DNA of 57,547 nucleotides, from NCBI GenBank assembly GCA_035541455.1, contig DATKNH010000094.1, positions 1 to 57,547 of the forward strand, written 5' to 3'. Positions 38,420-46,654 of the stretch are shown here, in pieces. The DNA is from Syntrophorhabdales bacterium. GTDB taxonomy: Bacteria; Desulfobacterota; Syntrophorhabdia; Syntrophorhabdales; WCHB1-27. The first letter of the stretch is position 1. Every line of letters begins with the position of its first letter. A program made the position numbers and the translations under genes. The notes beneath the pieces were generated by a model. It was not told the DNA's origin. It made no database searches and worked only from the letters and a program-made list of their open reading frames with translations.

Positions 38420-38770
38420 ATGGAGTTAGAGGAAAGGCTTGATTTCATAAAATCGTATGACCCGGAGGGCATGGAGAAACTGAAAAGGCTCCTCGATCGG
38501 AAGTCGTACCTCATGGATAAGAATGTGTACGGCGAGACATTCACCGAGCGGCAGTTCAGTCTGATTTTTGACCCCCTTCTGCGCGCAGGCTTTGACAGGG
38601 CCCGGATATTAAAAGCGCTTTCCGAGAAAGATGCCACGGTCCCCGCGCTCGCACAGGAGCTTTCTATGGATGAGTCGAGAACGTTCGACTACATGAAAGA
38701 TCTGCTCAAGCGAAATCTCGTCGAGATTGTCGGGTTCGAAGAAAGGCATCCCGTATATAGAAAGAGGTGA
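38420..38770 (+). CDS. Small helix-turn-helix-like protein between hdrB and hdrA
   Basis: A 116-residue soluble protein with no cysteines. The C-terminal half (VPALAQELSMDESRTFDYMKDLLKRNLVEIVGF) reads like a winged-helix fold. The N-terminal half is helical (LDFIKSYDPEGMEKLKRLLDR). No family is recognised with confidence. It starts one base after hdrB and ends nine bases before hdrA, so it is an integral operon member. It may be a structural or assembly subunit, or a local regulator of the Hdr-Met complex. Confidence 0.7.
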   Translation: MELEERLDFIKSYDPEGMEKLKRLLDRKSYLMDKNVYGETFTERQFSLIFDPLLRAGFDRARILKALSEKDATVPALAQELSMDESRTFDYMKDLLKRNLVEIVGFEERHPVYRKR

Positions 38771-38779
38771 TGAGGCAAC

Positions 38780-41700
38780 ATGGATAAGGTCGGTAAAGTA
38801 CTCGTTGTCGGCGGCGGCATTGGCGGCATGGAGGCCTCCCTCAACCTGGTAGAGGCTGGTTTCAAGGTCTATCTTGCGGACGAGAAGCCGAACATCGGCG
38901 GCAAAATGGCGCAGCTCGACAAGACGTTTCCCACGAACGATTGCTCTATGTGCATCATGGCACCGAAGCTGGTGGAGACAGGAAGAAACCCCAACATAGA
39001 GCTTCTCATGGCGAGCGAAGTGGTCGCGCTCGAAGGTGAGCCGGGTAATTTTACCGTCACGCTCAAACGGAGACCGCGAAGGATCATAAAAGAGAAGTGC
39101 ACCTCCTGTGGCCTCTGTGCTCCTCAATGTCCCCTTGAAGTGCCTGCGGATTACAACGAAGACCTCTCCCGCAGAAGCGCTGCCTATATCAGTTTCCCGC
39201 AGGCCATTCCATCCACCTATATGATAGACAGAGAGATCCCTCCCTGCGTGAACAGGTGCCCGGTCAATCTGAACGCGCGTGACTACGTGGGGCTCATTGC
39301 ACAGGGCAAGTACCTTGAATCGCTCGACGTGATTCGGGAAAGGCTGCCGTTTCCCGGTGTGATCGGCCGCATCTGCAACCATCCCTGCGAAAGTGTCTGT
39401 ATCAGGGGCGAGAAAGTTGATCAGCCAATCGCGATCTGCGCGCTGAAGAGATTCGTTGCTGATTACGAGATAGGCAAGAGAGAAATACCCGTCCCCGTTG
39501 CCGGCCAGGACAGGGGTAAACGCGTTGCCATTGTGGGCGGCGGTCCCTCCGGCATGGCGTGCGCTCTCGATCTGAGAAGGGCAGGCTTCGGAGTAACGAT
39601 ATTTGAGGCGTCCGGCAAATTGGGCGGCATGCTCTACTGGGGCATCCCTGCATACCGGCTTCCCAAAGACGTGCTCGAGCGCGAAACAGCACTGGTCGAA
39701 AAGGCGGGCGTCGAGGTTCGCTACAACATAAGGGTCGGGAAAGACATATCCCTGAAAGAGATTCACGAGAAATTCGATGCAGTCTATATCGGTTGCGGTG
39801 CCTCCGGCGGAAGAAGGCTCGGCATAGAAGGCGAGGACGCGCGGGGCGTGATGACCGGCATCGAGTTCCTGCGACTCTCCAATGAAAAGAAGCCCCTCCA
39901 GCTTGGGAAGAGGGTGATCGTCGTTGGCGGGGGAAATGTTGCTGTGGACGTTGCACTCACGGCCAAGCGTCTCGGGGTGGAAGATGTTCACATGGTCTGC
40001 CTCGAGCGCTGGGAAGAGATGCCCGCGAGTAAATCGGAACTGGAGCAGACACTGCAGGAAGGGATAAAGATCCACACTGCGTGGGGACCGAACATCATCA
40101 GGGCAGCGGACGGCAGCGTGAAAGGTATTGAGTTCAAAAGGTGCACCAACGTCTTTGACGAATTCGGCCGTTTCAGCCCCTGCTACGACGTGGATGTGGC
40201 CAGAGCTTTCAGCGCTGAGACCGTCGTCCTCGCGATCGGCCAGTCGCCCGAGACCGATTTCATGAAGGACCTGAGCAGCACAGAGCCTTTCCGGGGCGGA
40301 TGGATAAAGGCTGATGCTTGCACGCTGGAGACGGCGGCGAAGGGTGTTTTTGCCGGAGGCGATATTGTCACCGGACCGAGGATGGCGATCGACGCAATAG
40401 ATCAGGGGCAGAAAGCTGCCGAGTCAATAAAACGTTACCTGGAAGGAAGGGATCTCAGAGAGGGCAGGCTCGCACGCGAGGATGAGCTGGTTCTGCATGC
40501 GCCGCTGGATATCGAGCGAAAAGTTCGCGTGGCTATCCCTGCGATCCCGCTGGAACAGAGGACAGGCTTTGATGAAGTCGATCTGACTCTCGACGAAGCC
40601 GCAGCCAGAGCCGAGGCAGAGCGGTGCCTGAACTGCAGGAGATGTCTGGGGTGCAAACTCTGCGAAGAGGCGTGTAAACCGGAAGCCGTTAACTACCTGA
40701 TGGAGGCCACGGAAGAGAAGCTCAATGTCGGGAGTATCGTTGTTGCGGCGGGCCTCACCGAATACGACCCCTCATTGAAGCCGGAACTGGGTTACGGTCA
40801 GTACAAGAACGTAGTGACCAGCACAGAGTTCGAGCGGATACTCTCGGCAACCGGTCCTACCTGCAGCATCGTCATGCGTCCGTCTGACGGAAAGATCCCT
40901 AAGAAGGTTGCGTGGCTGCAGTGCGTGGGAAGCAGGGACAAGGTGCACGAATACTGCTCGTCGGTCTGCTGCATGTACGCCACCAAAGAAGCATTCATCG
41001 CGAAAGAGCATCAGCATGACCTGGAGCCCACTATTTTCTACATGGACGTACGCGCTTTCGGTAAAGGGTTTGACCAGTATTACGAGCGCGCCAAGCATGA
41101 GCACGGCATCCGCTATGTAAAATCGGCAATTTCAAGGCTCCTGGAAGATCCGAAGAGTAAGGACATCGAAGTCTTTTACGTTGATGAAGATGGTAACACC
41201 AAGTCAGAAATGTTCGACATGGTTGTTCTTTCGGTAGGCATGCGGCCCGCCGAACATCTGGCCAGGCTTGCCGGCGTGCTCGGGGTCGAGCTGAACGAAT
41301 ATGGTTTTGTGAAATCCTCGCCGCGCAACCCGTTGCTGACTACGCGTGAGGGCATTTTTGTGAGCGGGGCGTGCGAGTCTCCTAAAGACATACCGGAGAC
41401 GGTGACCCAGGCATCCGGTGCAGCATGCGAAGCTGCCAGCGTCATTGCAGAGGCGCGTGGCAAAAACCTTGTCATCAAAGAGCTGCCTGAAGAGAGGGAT
41501 GTGGCGAATGAAGAACCGCGCATCGGTGTCTTTGTGTGTGATTGCGGCGTCAACATAGCCGGTGTGGTCAATGTGCCCGAAGTTGCGGCGTACGCGAGGA
41601 GCCTGCCGAACGTGGTGATTGCAGATGAAAATCTTTTCACGTGTTCACAGGACACGCAGGAGAAGATGAAGAAGGTGCTGGACGAGCAGCGACTCAACCG

Positions 41701-43189
41701 TGTCATTGTTGCCTCCTGCTCGCCGAGGACCCACGAATTTCTTTTCAGAACAACGATCAGGGAAGCAGGACTCAATAAGTACCTGTTCGAGATGGCCAAC
41801 ATACGTGACCAATGTTCCTGGGTGCATCAGAAAGACAAGGAGAGCGCAACCGAGAAAGCCAAGACCCTTGTGCGTATGGCTGTCATGAATGCCAACGAGA
41901 TCAAGCCGCTCAAAGAGATCTCGGTCAACGTGAACAAGAAAGCGCTCGTACTGGGCGGCGGCCTTGCTGGCATGACAGCTTCCCTGAAACTCGCCAACCA
42001 GAATTTCGAAGTTTTTCTTGTGGAGAAAGAAGCAGAACTGGGTGGCAACATGAGGCATGTCTACGCCACGGTTGACGGCCTCGACACGCAGGAATTCCTC
42101 TCCAACCTCATAGAGCAGACTACGGCGCATCCGTTGATCCACGTGATGACAGAAACCAGGGTGGCAGACCATTCGGGGTTCAAGGGCAATTTCGAAACAG
42201 GCCTGGTGCATGCTCCCACGAAAAAGGAAACGAAGTTGCAGCACGGCGTTGTGATTGTTGCGACAGGTGGTGAGGAGTTTAAGCCTCGCGGCCTCTACGC
42301 GTACGGCGAGGACGAGCGCGTGATGACCCAGATGGAACTGGAAGAAAAGCTGGTCAAGCGCGCACTTCCCAGGGCAGACAGGGTAGCCATGATCCAGTGC
42401 GTGGGTTCGCGAAATGATGAGCGCCCCTATTGCAGCAGAATCTGCTGTTCCACGGCGATCAAGAACGCCCTGCATTTAAAAGAGCAGAACCCCGAACGGG
42501 ACGTGGTTATCCTCTACAGGGATATCATGACCTATGGATATCTGGAAAAATACTACCTCAAGGCGAGACGGGAAGGCGTACGCTTCATCAGATATGATAA
42601 AGAGAGACCGCCTGTACTCAATGCAGCAAATGGCCGGCTGGTGCTCTCCTGCTTCGACCCTTCCATCATGGAAGAATTGCAACTCGAGGCTGACCTGCTG
42701 GCGCTCTCGTCCGCGGTTATCCCCAGGGAGAATGCAGACTTGGGCACGCTACTGAAATGCGCCAGGACCAACGAGGGCTTCTTCCTCGAAGCACACATGA
42801 AACTTCGTCCGGTCGACTTTGCATCCGACGGCCTTTACCTGGCCGGGCTTGCCCATTCCCCGAAAAATATCAGGGAGAGTATAACGCAGGCCGAAGCGGC
42901 CGTTGCAAAGGCATGTACCATACTAGCCAAGGAGAAGCTCATGGTCGGCGGCGTCGTGGCTGACGTCACGGCCGACAAATGCGCTGCCTGCCTGAGCTGC
43001 GTGAGAGTCTGTCCGTACCACGTCCCGGTCATCAATGAGAAGGGCGAAGCGGAAATAGACGTGAGCAAATGCAAGGGTTGCGGCACCTGTGTGTCAGAGT
43101 GCCCGGCCAAGGCGATTGAGTTGATGCATTACAGGGACGTGCAGATCGTTGAAAAAGCAGGCGCACTCGTGGCGCGAGGAGCACAGTGA
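38780..43189 (+). CDS. hdrA: Giant HdrA-GltD-HdrA fusion flavoprotein
   Basis: A 1469-residue fusion. Residues 1-150: HdrA N lobe with the FAD motif VVGGGIGGMEASL, the HdrA Cys pair in NDCSMC (55, 58) and a ferredoxin motif from Cys107. Residues about 150-600: a GltD/NfnL-type NAD(P)H oxidoreductase with CVNRCPVN, CNHPCESVC, the FAD motif AIVGGGPSGMACAL (about 250), the NAD(P) motif VIVVGGGNVAVDVAL (about 380) and GVFAGGDIVTGPRMAIDAI. Residues 617-640: a Cys-rich motif, then the HdrA C lobe (to about 890). Residues about 912-1469: a second complete HdrA (GVFVCDCGVNIAG, LGGGLAGMTASL near 1053) ending in two [4Fe-4S] motifs. Three flavin sites in one chain suggest flavin-based bifurcation with NAD(P)H. 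Confidence 0.92.
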   Translation: MDKVGKVLVVGGGIGGMEASLNLVEAGFKVYLADEKPNIGGKMAQLDKTFPTNDCSMCIMAPKLVETGRNPNIELLMASEVVALEGEPGNFTVTLKRRPRRIIKEKCTSCGLCAPQCPLEVPADYNEDLSRRSAAYISFPQAIPSTYMIDREIPPCVNRCPVNLNARDYVGLIAQGKYLESLDVIRERLPFPGVIGRICNHPCESVCIRGEKVDQPIAICALKRFVADYEIGKREIPVPVAGQDRGKRVAIVGGGPSGMACALDLRRAGFGVTIFEASGKLGGMLYWGIPAYRLPKDVLERETALVEKAGVEVRYNIRVGKDISLKEIHEKFDAVYIGCGASGGRRLGIEGEDARGVMTGIEFLRLSNEKKPLQLGKRVIVVGGGNVAVDVALTAKRLGVEDVHMVCLERWEEMPASKSELEQTLQEGIKIHTAWGPNIIRAADGSVKGIEFKRCTNVFDEFGRFSPCYDVDVARAFSAETVVLAIGQSPETDFMKDLSSTEPFRGGWIKADACTLETAAKGVFAGGDIVTGPRMAIDAIDQGQKAAESIKRYLEGRDLREGRLAREDELVLHAPLDIERKVRVAIPAIPLEQRTGFDEVDLTLDEAAARAEAERCLNCRRCLGCKLCEEACKPEAVNYLMEATEEKLNVGSIVVAAGLTEYDPSLKPELGYGQYKNVVTSTEFERILSATGPTCSIVMRPSDGKIPKKVAWLQCVGSRDKVHEYCSSVCCMYATKEAFIAKEHQHDLEPTIFYMDVRAFGKGFDQYYERAKHEHGIRYVKSAISRLLEDPKSKDIEVFYVDEDGNTKSEMFDMVVLSVGMRPAEHLARLAGVLGVELNEYGFVKSSPRNPLLTTREGIFVSGACESPKDIPETVTQASGAACEAASVIAEARGKNLVIKELPEERDVANEEPRIGVFVCDCGVNIAGVVNVPEVAAYARSLPNVVIADENLFTCSQDTQEKMKKVLDEQRLNRVIVASCSPRTHEFLFRTTIREAGLNKYLFEMANIRDQCSWVHQKDKESATEKAKTLVRMAVMNANEIKPLKEISVNVNKKALVLGGGLAGMTASLKLANQNFEVFLVEKEAELGGNMRHVYATVDGLDTQEFLSNLIEQTTAHPLIHVMTETRVADHSGFKGNFETGLVHAPTKKETKLQHGVVIVATGGEEFKPRGLYAYGEDERVMTQMELEEKLVKRALPRADRVAMIQCVGSRNDERPYCSRICCSTAIKNALHLKEQNPERDVVILYRDIMTYGYLEKYYLKARREGVRFIRYDKERPPVLNAANGRLVLSCFDPSIMEELQLEADLLALSSAVIPRENADLGTLLKCARTNEGFFLEAHMKLRPVDFASDGLYLAGLAHSPKNIRESITQAEAAVAKACTILAKEKLMVGGVVADVTADKCAACLSCVRVCPYHVPVINEKGEAEIDVSKCKGCGTCVSECPAKAIELMHYRDVQIVEKAGALVARGAQ

Positions 43190-43617
43190 TGGGAACATTC
43201 GAGCCGGAAATTATCGCATTCTGCTGTGAGCACTGAGCGTACACTGCCGCGGACCTGGCAGGTTCGATGCGACTCAATTATCCGACGAACGTGAAGGTGC
43301 TCAAAGTGCCTTGCACAGGAAGAGTGGATGTAATCCACATGCTCAAGGCATTTGAGGATGGCGCTGATGGGGTTTACCTGGCAGGCTGTCTGGAAGGAGA
43401 ATGCCATTTCCTGGTGGGTAACCTCAGGGCCAAGAAACGTGTCGGCTATGCCAGGCAACTGCTGGATGAATGCGGTGTCGGTGCAGAACGTTTGGCCATG
43501 TACAACCTGTCTTCAGCCCAGGGGCAGCGTTTTGCAGAGATTGCCCGGGAGATGACGGAAAAGATCAGGCAGTTGGGACCGAACCCCACGAAGAAGAGGG
43601 TGAGCAGTGAGCAGTGA
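43189..43617 (+). CDS. mvhD: MvhD-family [2Fe-2S] protein with in-frame UGA (selenocysteine)
   Basis: 142 residues if TGA at 43234-43236 is read as selenocysteine (residue 16). The reading frame starts at ATG 43189, overlapping the hdrA stop (TGATG) with GAGGAG eight bases upstream. It gives MGTFEPEIIAFCCEHU, then AYTAADLAG, then MRLNYPTNVKVLKVPCTGRVD. MvhD family members have a cysteine exactly where the UGA falls (family pattern CCNWC-SYxGADLAG), and selenocysteine variants are known as VhuD. Downstream cysteines are intact (PCTGR, AGCLEGECHF). Standard gene calling would start at ATG 43267 and lose 26 residues. MvhD links electron donors to HdrA. Confidence 0.9.
43244..43265 (+). promoter_or_regulatory. 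Candidate bacterial SECIS element in mvhD
   Basis: Just after the UGA the RNA can fold as GGACCT (43251-43256) with AGGTTC (43260-43265), a 6-bp stem with one G-U, and an apical loop GGC lying 20 bases beyond the UGA. G in the first loop positions and this distance fit the bacterial SECIS pattern bound by SelB. An alternative, CTGCC (43244-43248) with GGCAG (43257-43261), is mutually exclusive. Confidence 0.6.
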
Positions 43618-43742
43618 GCAGTGGAAAGATGGAGTAAGTTTGCGGCACCGCACAACATATCGTTTGAAGGCGTGCAATAGAGTTGCGCATACAACGGTCG
43701 GGTTGGTTGTTCTCACTCAACTGCTCACTGTTTACTGCTCAC
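43600..43742 (+). repeat. Long-range 23-bp inverted repeat between mvhD and metV
   Basis: A tandem GTGAGCA GTGAGCA GTGAGCA GT run (43600-43622) overlaps the last codons and stop of mvhD. Its near-complement, ACTGCTCACTG then TTT then ACTGCTCAC, lies at 43720-43742. In RNA all 23 positions pair, two as G-U. The stem ends in TTTTG immediately before the metV ribosome site AAGGAG. The 97-base loop shows no ORF of note. Confidence 0.75.
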
Positions 43743-43761
43743 TTTTGACAAGGAGTCAGAT

Positions 43762-44430
43762 ATGATCGTAGCGAATAGAAAACCCTTTGAAGAGCTTGTC
43801 GAATTCATCAAACCGTACTCGAAAATACTGCTCCTGGGTTGCAATGAGTGTGTTACCGTCTGCGCAACAGGCGGAGCCAAAGAAGTGGCAATACTTGCCT
43901 CCGAGTTGAAGATGCACAGGGAAAAGGAGGGAAGGCCGATAGAAATCACCGAGCACGTGATCGAGCGCAATTGTGATCCGGAGTATGTCGAGAGCCTCAA
44001 GAGTGTTATTGGCGACACCGAGATGATCCTCTCGATGGCATGTGGTTGCGGCATCCAGTTCGTAGCTGAGCATTACAGAGAGAAGCTCGTCCTGCCCGCG
44101 GTGAATACGACATTTGACGGCGTGACCGAAGAACACGGTGTCTGGGCAGAGCGTTGCCTCGGATGCGGCAACTGCATTCTCGATAAAACACTCGGTATAT
44201 GCCCGGTCACCCGCTGTGCGAAAAGCATCTTCAACGGGCCGTGCGGCGGGTCTCAGGGTGGAAAGTGCGAGGTGAACAAGGATATTCCATGCGGTTGGCA
44301 GCTCATCGTCGACAGGTTGAAGGAGATGAACATGCTCGACAGGTATCTGGAGATACAGCCGCTTAAAGACTGGTCGACGAGCCGCGATGGGGGCCCGAGA
44401 AAACGGGTAAGGGAGGATCTGAAGATATGA
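43762..44430 (+). CDS. metV: MetV, methylene-THF reductase zinc/Fe-S partner
   Basis: A 222-residue MetV (methylene-tetrahydrofolate reductase C-terminal family). It has an N-terminal Cys-containing segment (LLLGCNECVTVC), ACGCGIQ in the middle, and the cysteine-rich C-terminal signature CLGCGNCILDKTLGICPVTRCAKSIFNGPCGG ... CGW. MetV pairs with MetF in acetogens and carries Fe-S or zinc sites. AAGGAG precedes ATG 43762. Its 3' end overlaps metF by four bases (ATGA), indicating coupled translation and a MetVF complex. Confidence 0.94.
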   Translation: MIVANRKPFEELVEFIKPYSKILLLGCNECVTVCATGGAKEVAILASELKMHREKEGRPIEITEHVIERNCDPEYVESLKSVIGDTEMILSMACGCGIQFVAEHYREKLVLPAVNTTFDGVTEEHGVWAERCLGCGNCILDKTLGICPVTRCAKSIFNGPCGGSQGGKCEVNKDIPCGWQLIVDRLKEMNMLDRYLEIQPLKDWSTSRDGGPRKRVREDLKI

Positions 44431-45353
44431 GCGCGAGCAATCTGGAGAAAATCCTGAAAAGCGGGAATTTCGCCGTTACAGGCGAATGCGGTCCCCCGAG
44501 AGCAGCGGACGCGGAAGTGGTCAGGAAGAAAGGGGCTCACCTGAAGGGATACGTGGACGGGGTGAACGTAACCGACAACCAGACGAGCGTGGTAAGAATG
44601 TCCAGCATGTCAGCCTCACTTGTTCTGAAGGAAATGGGCTTCGATCCTATTATGCAGATGGTCTGCAGGGACAGAAACAGAATTGCGATACAGAGCGATA
44701 TTCTGGGAGCGTCTGCATTGGGCATCAATAATCTTCTCTGTCTTTCCGGGGACCATCAGCGCTTCGGTGATCATCCCACGGCAAAGAACGTGTACGATAT
44801 AGATTCAATGCAGCTCATCCAGACGGTCAAAAGGCTTCGCGATGATGGCAAATTCCTGGGCGGCGAAGAGGTGAAAGGCACGCGGCCCGATCTCTTTATC
44901 GGATGCGCTGAAAACCCCTTTGCCGATCCCTTTGAGATAAGGGCCATGCGTTTGGCAAAGAAAGCAGCAGCCGGAGCACAGTTTGTGCAGACCCAGTGCA
45001 TCTTCAACGTGCCGAAGTTTGAAAAATGGATGGAGATGGTGCGGGATCTTGGCGTGCATGAGAAGGTTTACATCCTCGCGGGCATAACGCCATGCAAGTC
45101 CATCGGCATGGCACGGTACATGAAAACTTCTGTGCCCGGTATGGACGTGCCCGATGAGTTGATCGATCGTCTGAAGGGTGTTCCAAAAGAGAAGGTCGCG
45201 GAAGAGGGGATAAAGATCGCTGTTGAGATGATCGAGCAGGTCCGGCAGATCAAAGGTGTTGCCGGGGTCCACATCATGGCCATTGAATGGGAAGAGAAAG
45301 TTCCGGAGATGGTTAAGGCAGCGGGGCTTTATCCCAGACCAAGTGTGAATTGA
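44427..45353 (+). CDS. metF: 5,10-methylenetetrahydrofolate reductase
   Basis: A 308-residue TIM-barrel flavoprotein. MetF family segments are FAVTGECGPPRAAD near the N terminus, VDGVNVTDNQTS, the FAD-site stretch around LLCLSGDHQRFGDHP, FVQTQCIFNVPKFEKWM, and the C-terminal GVAGVHIMAI. It interconverts methylene-THF and methyl-THF. Last gene of the hdr-met unit; a terminator follows 37 bases on. With HdrABC-MvhD and MetV upstream, it likely belongs to the six-subunit type of complex described from Moorella. Confidence 0.95.
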   Translation: MSASNLEKILKSGNFAVTGECGPPRAADAEVVRKKGAHLKGYVDGVNVTDNQTSVVRMSSMSASLVLKEMGFDPIMQMVCRDRNRIAIQSDILGASALGINNLLCLSGDHQRFGDHPTAKNVYDIDSMQLIQTVKRLRDDGKFLGGEEVKGTRPDLFIGCAENPFADPFEIRAMRLAKKAAAGAQFVQTQCIFNVPKFEKWMEMVRDLGVHEKVYILAGITPCKSIGMARYMKTSVPGMDVPDELIDRLKGVPKEKVAEEGIKIAVEMIEQVRQIKGVAGVHIMAIEWEEKVPEMVKAAGLYPRPSVN

Positions 45354-45390
45354 ATCGTTGAGTTGTTAAGTAGTTGAGTGGTTGACTAAT

Positions 45391-45425
45391 AAGGGGCTTA
45401 CCGCGCATACGGTTGAGCCCCTTTT
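45391..45425 (+). terminator. Rho-independent terminator after metF
   Basis: AAGGGGCT (45391-45398) and AGCCCCTT (45416-45423) form a perfect 8-bp stem. It can be extended inside by ACCG/CGGT, and the right arm ends in TTTT. It closes the Wood-Ljungdahl cluster. Confidence 0.88.
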
Positions 45426-45460
45426 CGTTAGGAATCAGCACCCGTTCGGATTCGAGACGG

Positions 45461-45621
45461 TGCCACCACCTTTCGAAAGGTAATGGTGCAACCTTTTTCA
45501 CGCCAACAACCGAAATGGAGTGGTGCGTGATTATTCCTGACACTCTATCCTTCAGACAAGAAGGTTAGGTGCATTGGTTAAGTGCATTTCGCTTGACAGC
45601 TTGTGTGTAATCACATAGTCT
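45461..45621 (+). promoter_or_regulatory. Amidohydrolase promoter and palindromic site
   Basis: TTGACA (45593-45598), a 17-base spacer and TAGTCT (45616-45621) form a strong-looking promoter 44 bases before the gene. Further upstream, CCTTTCGAAAGG (45469-45480) is a perfect 12-bp palindrome flanked by ACCA and TGGT arms (45461-45490), a possible operator. The remainder of the 45354-45664 gap shows nothing else. Confidence 0.6.
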
Positions 45622-45664
45622 TGCCGGAGGCCCGACGAACGACCGCCATGAAGGAGGTGCCGAC

Positions 45665-46654
45665 ATGTCAGAAGCGGCAGAAGTGTCAAAAAAGAGGATG
45701 CGGACGATTACAGTGGAGGAGCACTTCATGACCTCTGCCTTCCTGAACGCTACAGGGGACCCGGCCACGCCGGCGGCGGGCAGGTTGCAAGATATAGCGG
45801 CCGATCTCGGGGAACGTAGGATCGCTGATATGGACGCAGCAGGTATCGATGTTCAAGTACTTTCTCTGAACTCCCCCGGAGTGGAACAACTCGACGCGAC
45901 TGAGGCAATCAAACTGGCCCGCGACTCAAATGATATAGTCGCAGATGCGGTGCAACGCCACCCGACGCGTTTCGCCGGGTTCGCCAGCTTGCCCACCATG
46001 TCTCCGGAAACTGCCGCTGAGGAATTGGAGCGCACGGTCCGTAAGCACGGCTTCAAGGGAGCATGCATCAATGGTCACACCAGGGGTCGTTACCTTGACG
46101 ACAAGTTCTTCTGGCCAATCCTGGAGCGTGCCGAAGCACTCCAGGTGCCACTGTACCTCCATCCAACCCCGCCTCCGCGGGCGATCGTCGAGGCTTATTA
46201 CAAAGGGAACTACGCACCAGAGGTGGCGAAGATTCTGTCGACTTCAGGTTGGGGATGGCACATTGAAACCGCAACTCATACTCTCCGCCTCATTCTGAGC
46301 GGAGCATTCGATCAATATCCGCGCTTGCAGCTTATCATTGGCCACTTGGGAGAAGCCCTTCCATTTATGCTTCCCAGAATAGATCGCAACCTGCCGATGG
46401 CAGTGACGAAACTGCGTCGCCCGACCGGCGTTTATCTGCGAGAGAACGTCTACTACACGATCAGCGGTTTCAACTTCACCCCTCCATTCCTTGACCTGTT
46501 CTCTGAGGTGGGTGCCCACCGAATCATATTCTCGGCCGACTATCCCTATGGTTCATTGACGGAGGCGCTCCAATTCTTAGAACAACTCCCGGTGAGCCCA
46601 GCCGACAAAGAGAGAATCGCACACGGCAACGCAGAGCTTCTCCTGCGACTTTGA
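45665..46654 (+). CDS. Amidohydrolase-family (ACMSD-type) metal-dependent decarboxylase or hydrolase
   Basis: A 329-residue amidohydrolase_2 barrel. Typical segments of the dihydroxybenzoate/resorcylate/carboxyvanillate decarboxylase group are seen: an N-terminal EEHF metal motif, IADMDAAGIDVQVLSLNSPG, KGACINGHT, the metal His in LHPTPP, GHLGEALPF, and the C-terminal metal Asp in FSADYPYGS. AAGGAGG precedes ATG 45665. Substrate is unknown; non-oxidative aromatic decarboxylation would suit an aromatic-degrading anaerobe, but that is inference. It has its own promoter and no co-transcribed partner. Confidence 0.85.
   Translation: MSEAAEVSKKRMRTITVEEHFMTSAFLNATGDPATPAAGRLQDIAADLGERRIADMDAAGIDVQVLSLNSPGVEQLDATEAIKLARDSNDIVADAVQRHPTRFAGFASLPTMSPETAAEELERTVRKHGFKGACINGHTRGRYLDDKFFWPILERAEALQVPLYLHPTPPPRAIVEAYYKGNYAPEVAKILSTSGWGWHIETATHTLRLILSGAFDQYPRLQLIIGHLGEALPFMLPRIDRNLPMAVTKLRRPTGVYLRENVYYTISGFNFTPPFLDLFSEVGAHRIIFSADYPYGSLTEALQFLEQLPVSPADKERIAHGNAELLLRL

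Noticed and set aside
38609-40075. A 488-codon open frame on the minus strand opposite the HdrA fusion
   Set aside because: No recognisable protein features, and it lies wholly opposite a well-supported gene. Long antisense frames are common in GC-rich coding DNA.
43267-43617. MvhD as a 116-residue protein starting at ATG 43267
   Set aside because: This start falls inside the conserved MvhD domain and drops the CCxxC motif. The upstream frame is in phase and has a ribosome site and only one UGA at a Cys position.
43600-43622. Possible CRISPR or satellite array of GTGAGCA units
   Set aside because: Only three short units with no spacers. It is better explained as one arm of an inverted repeat.
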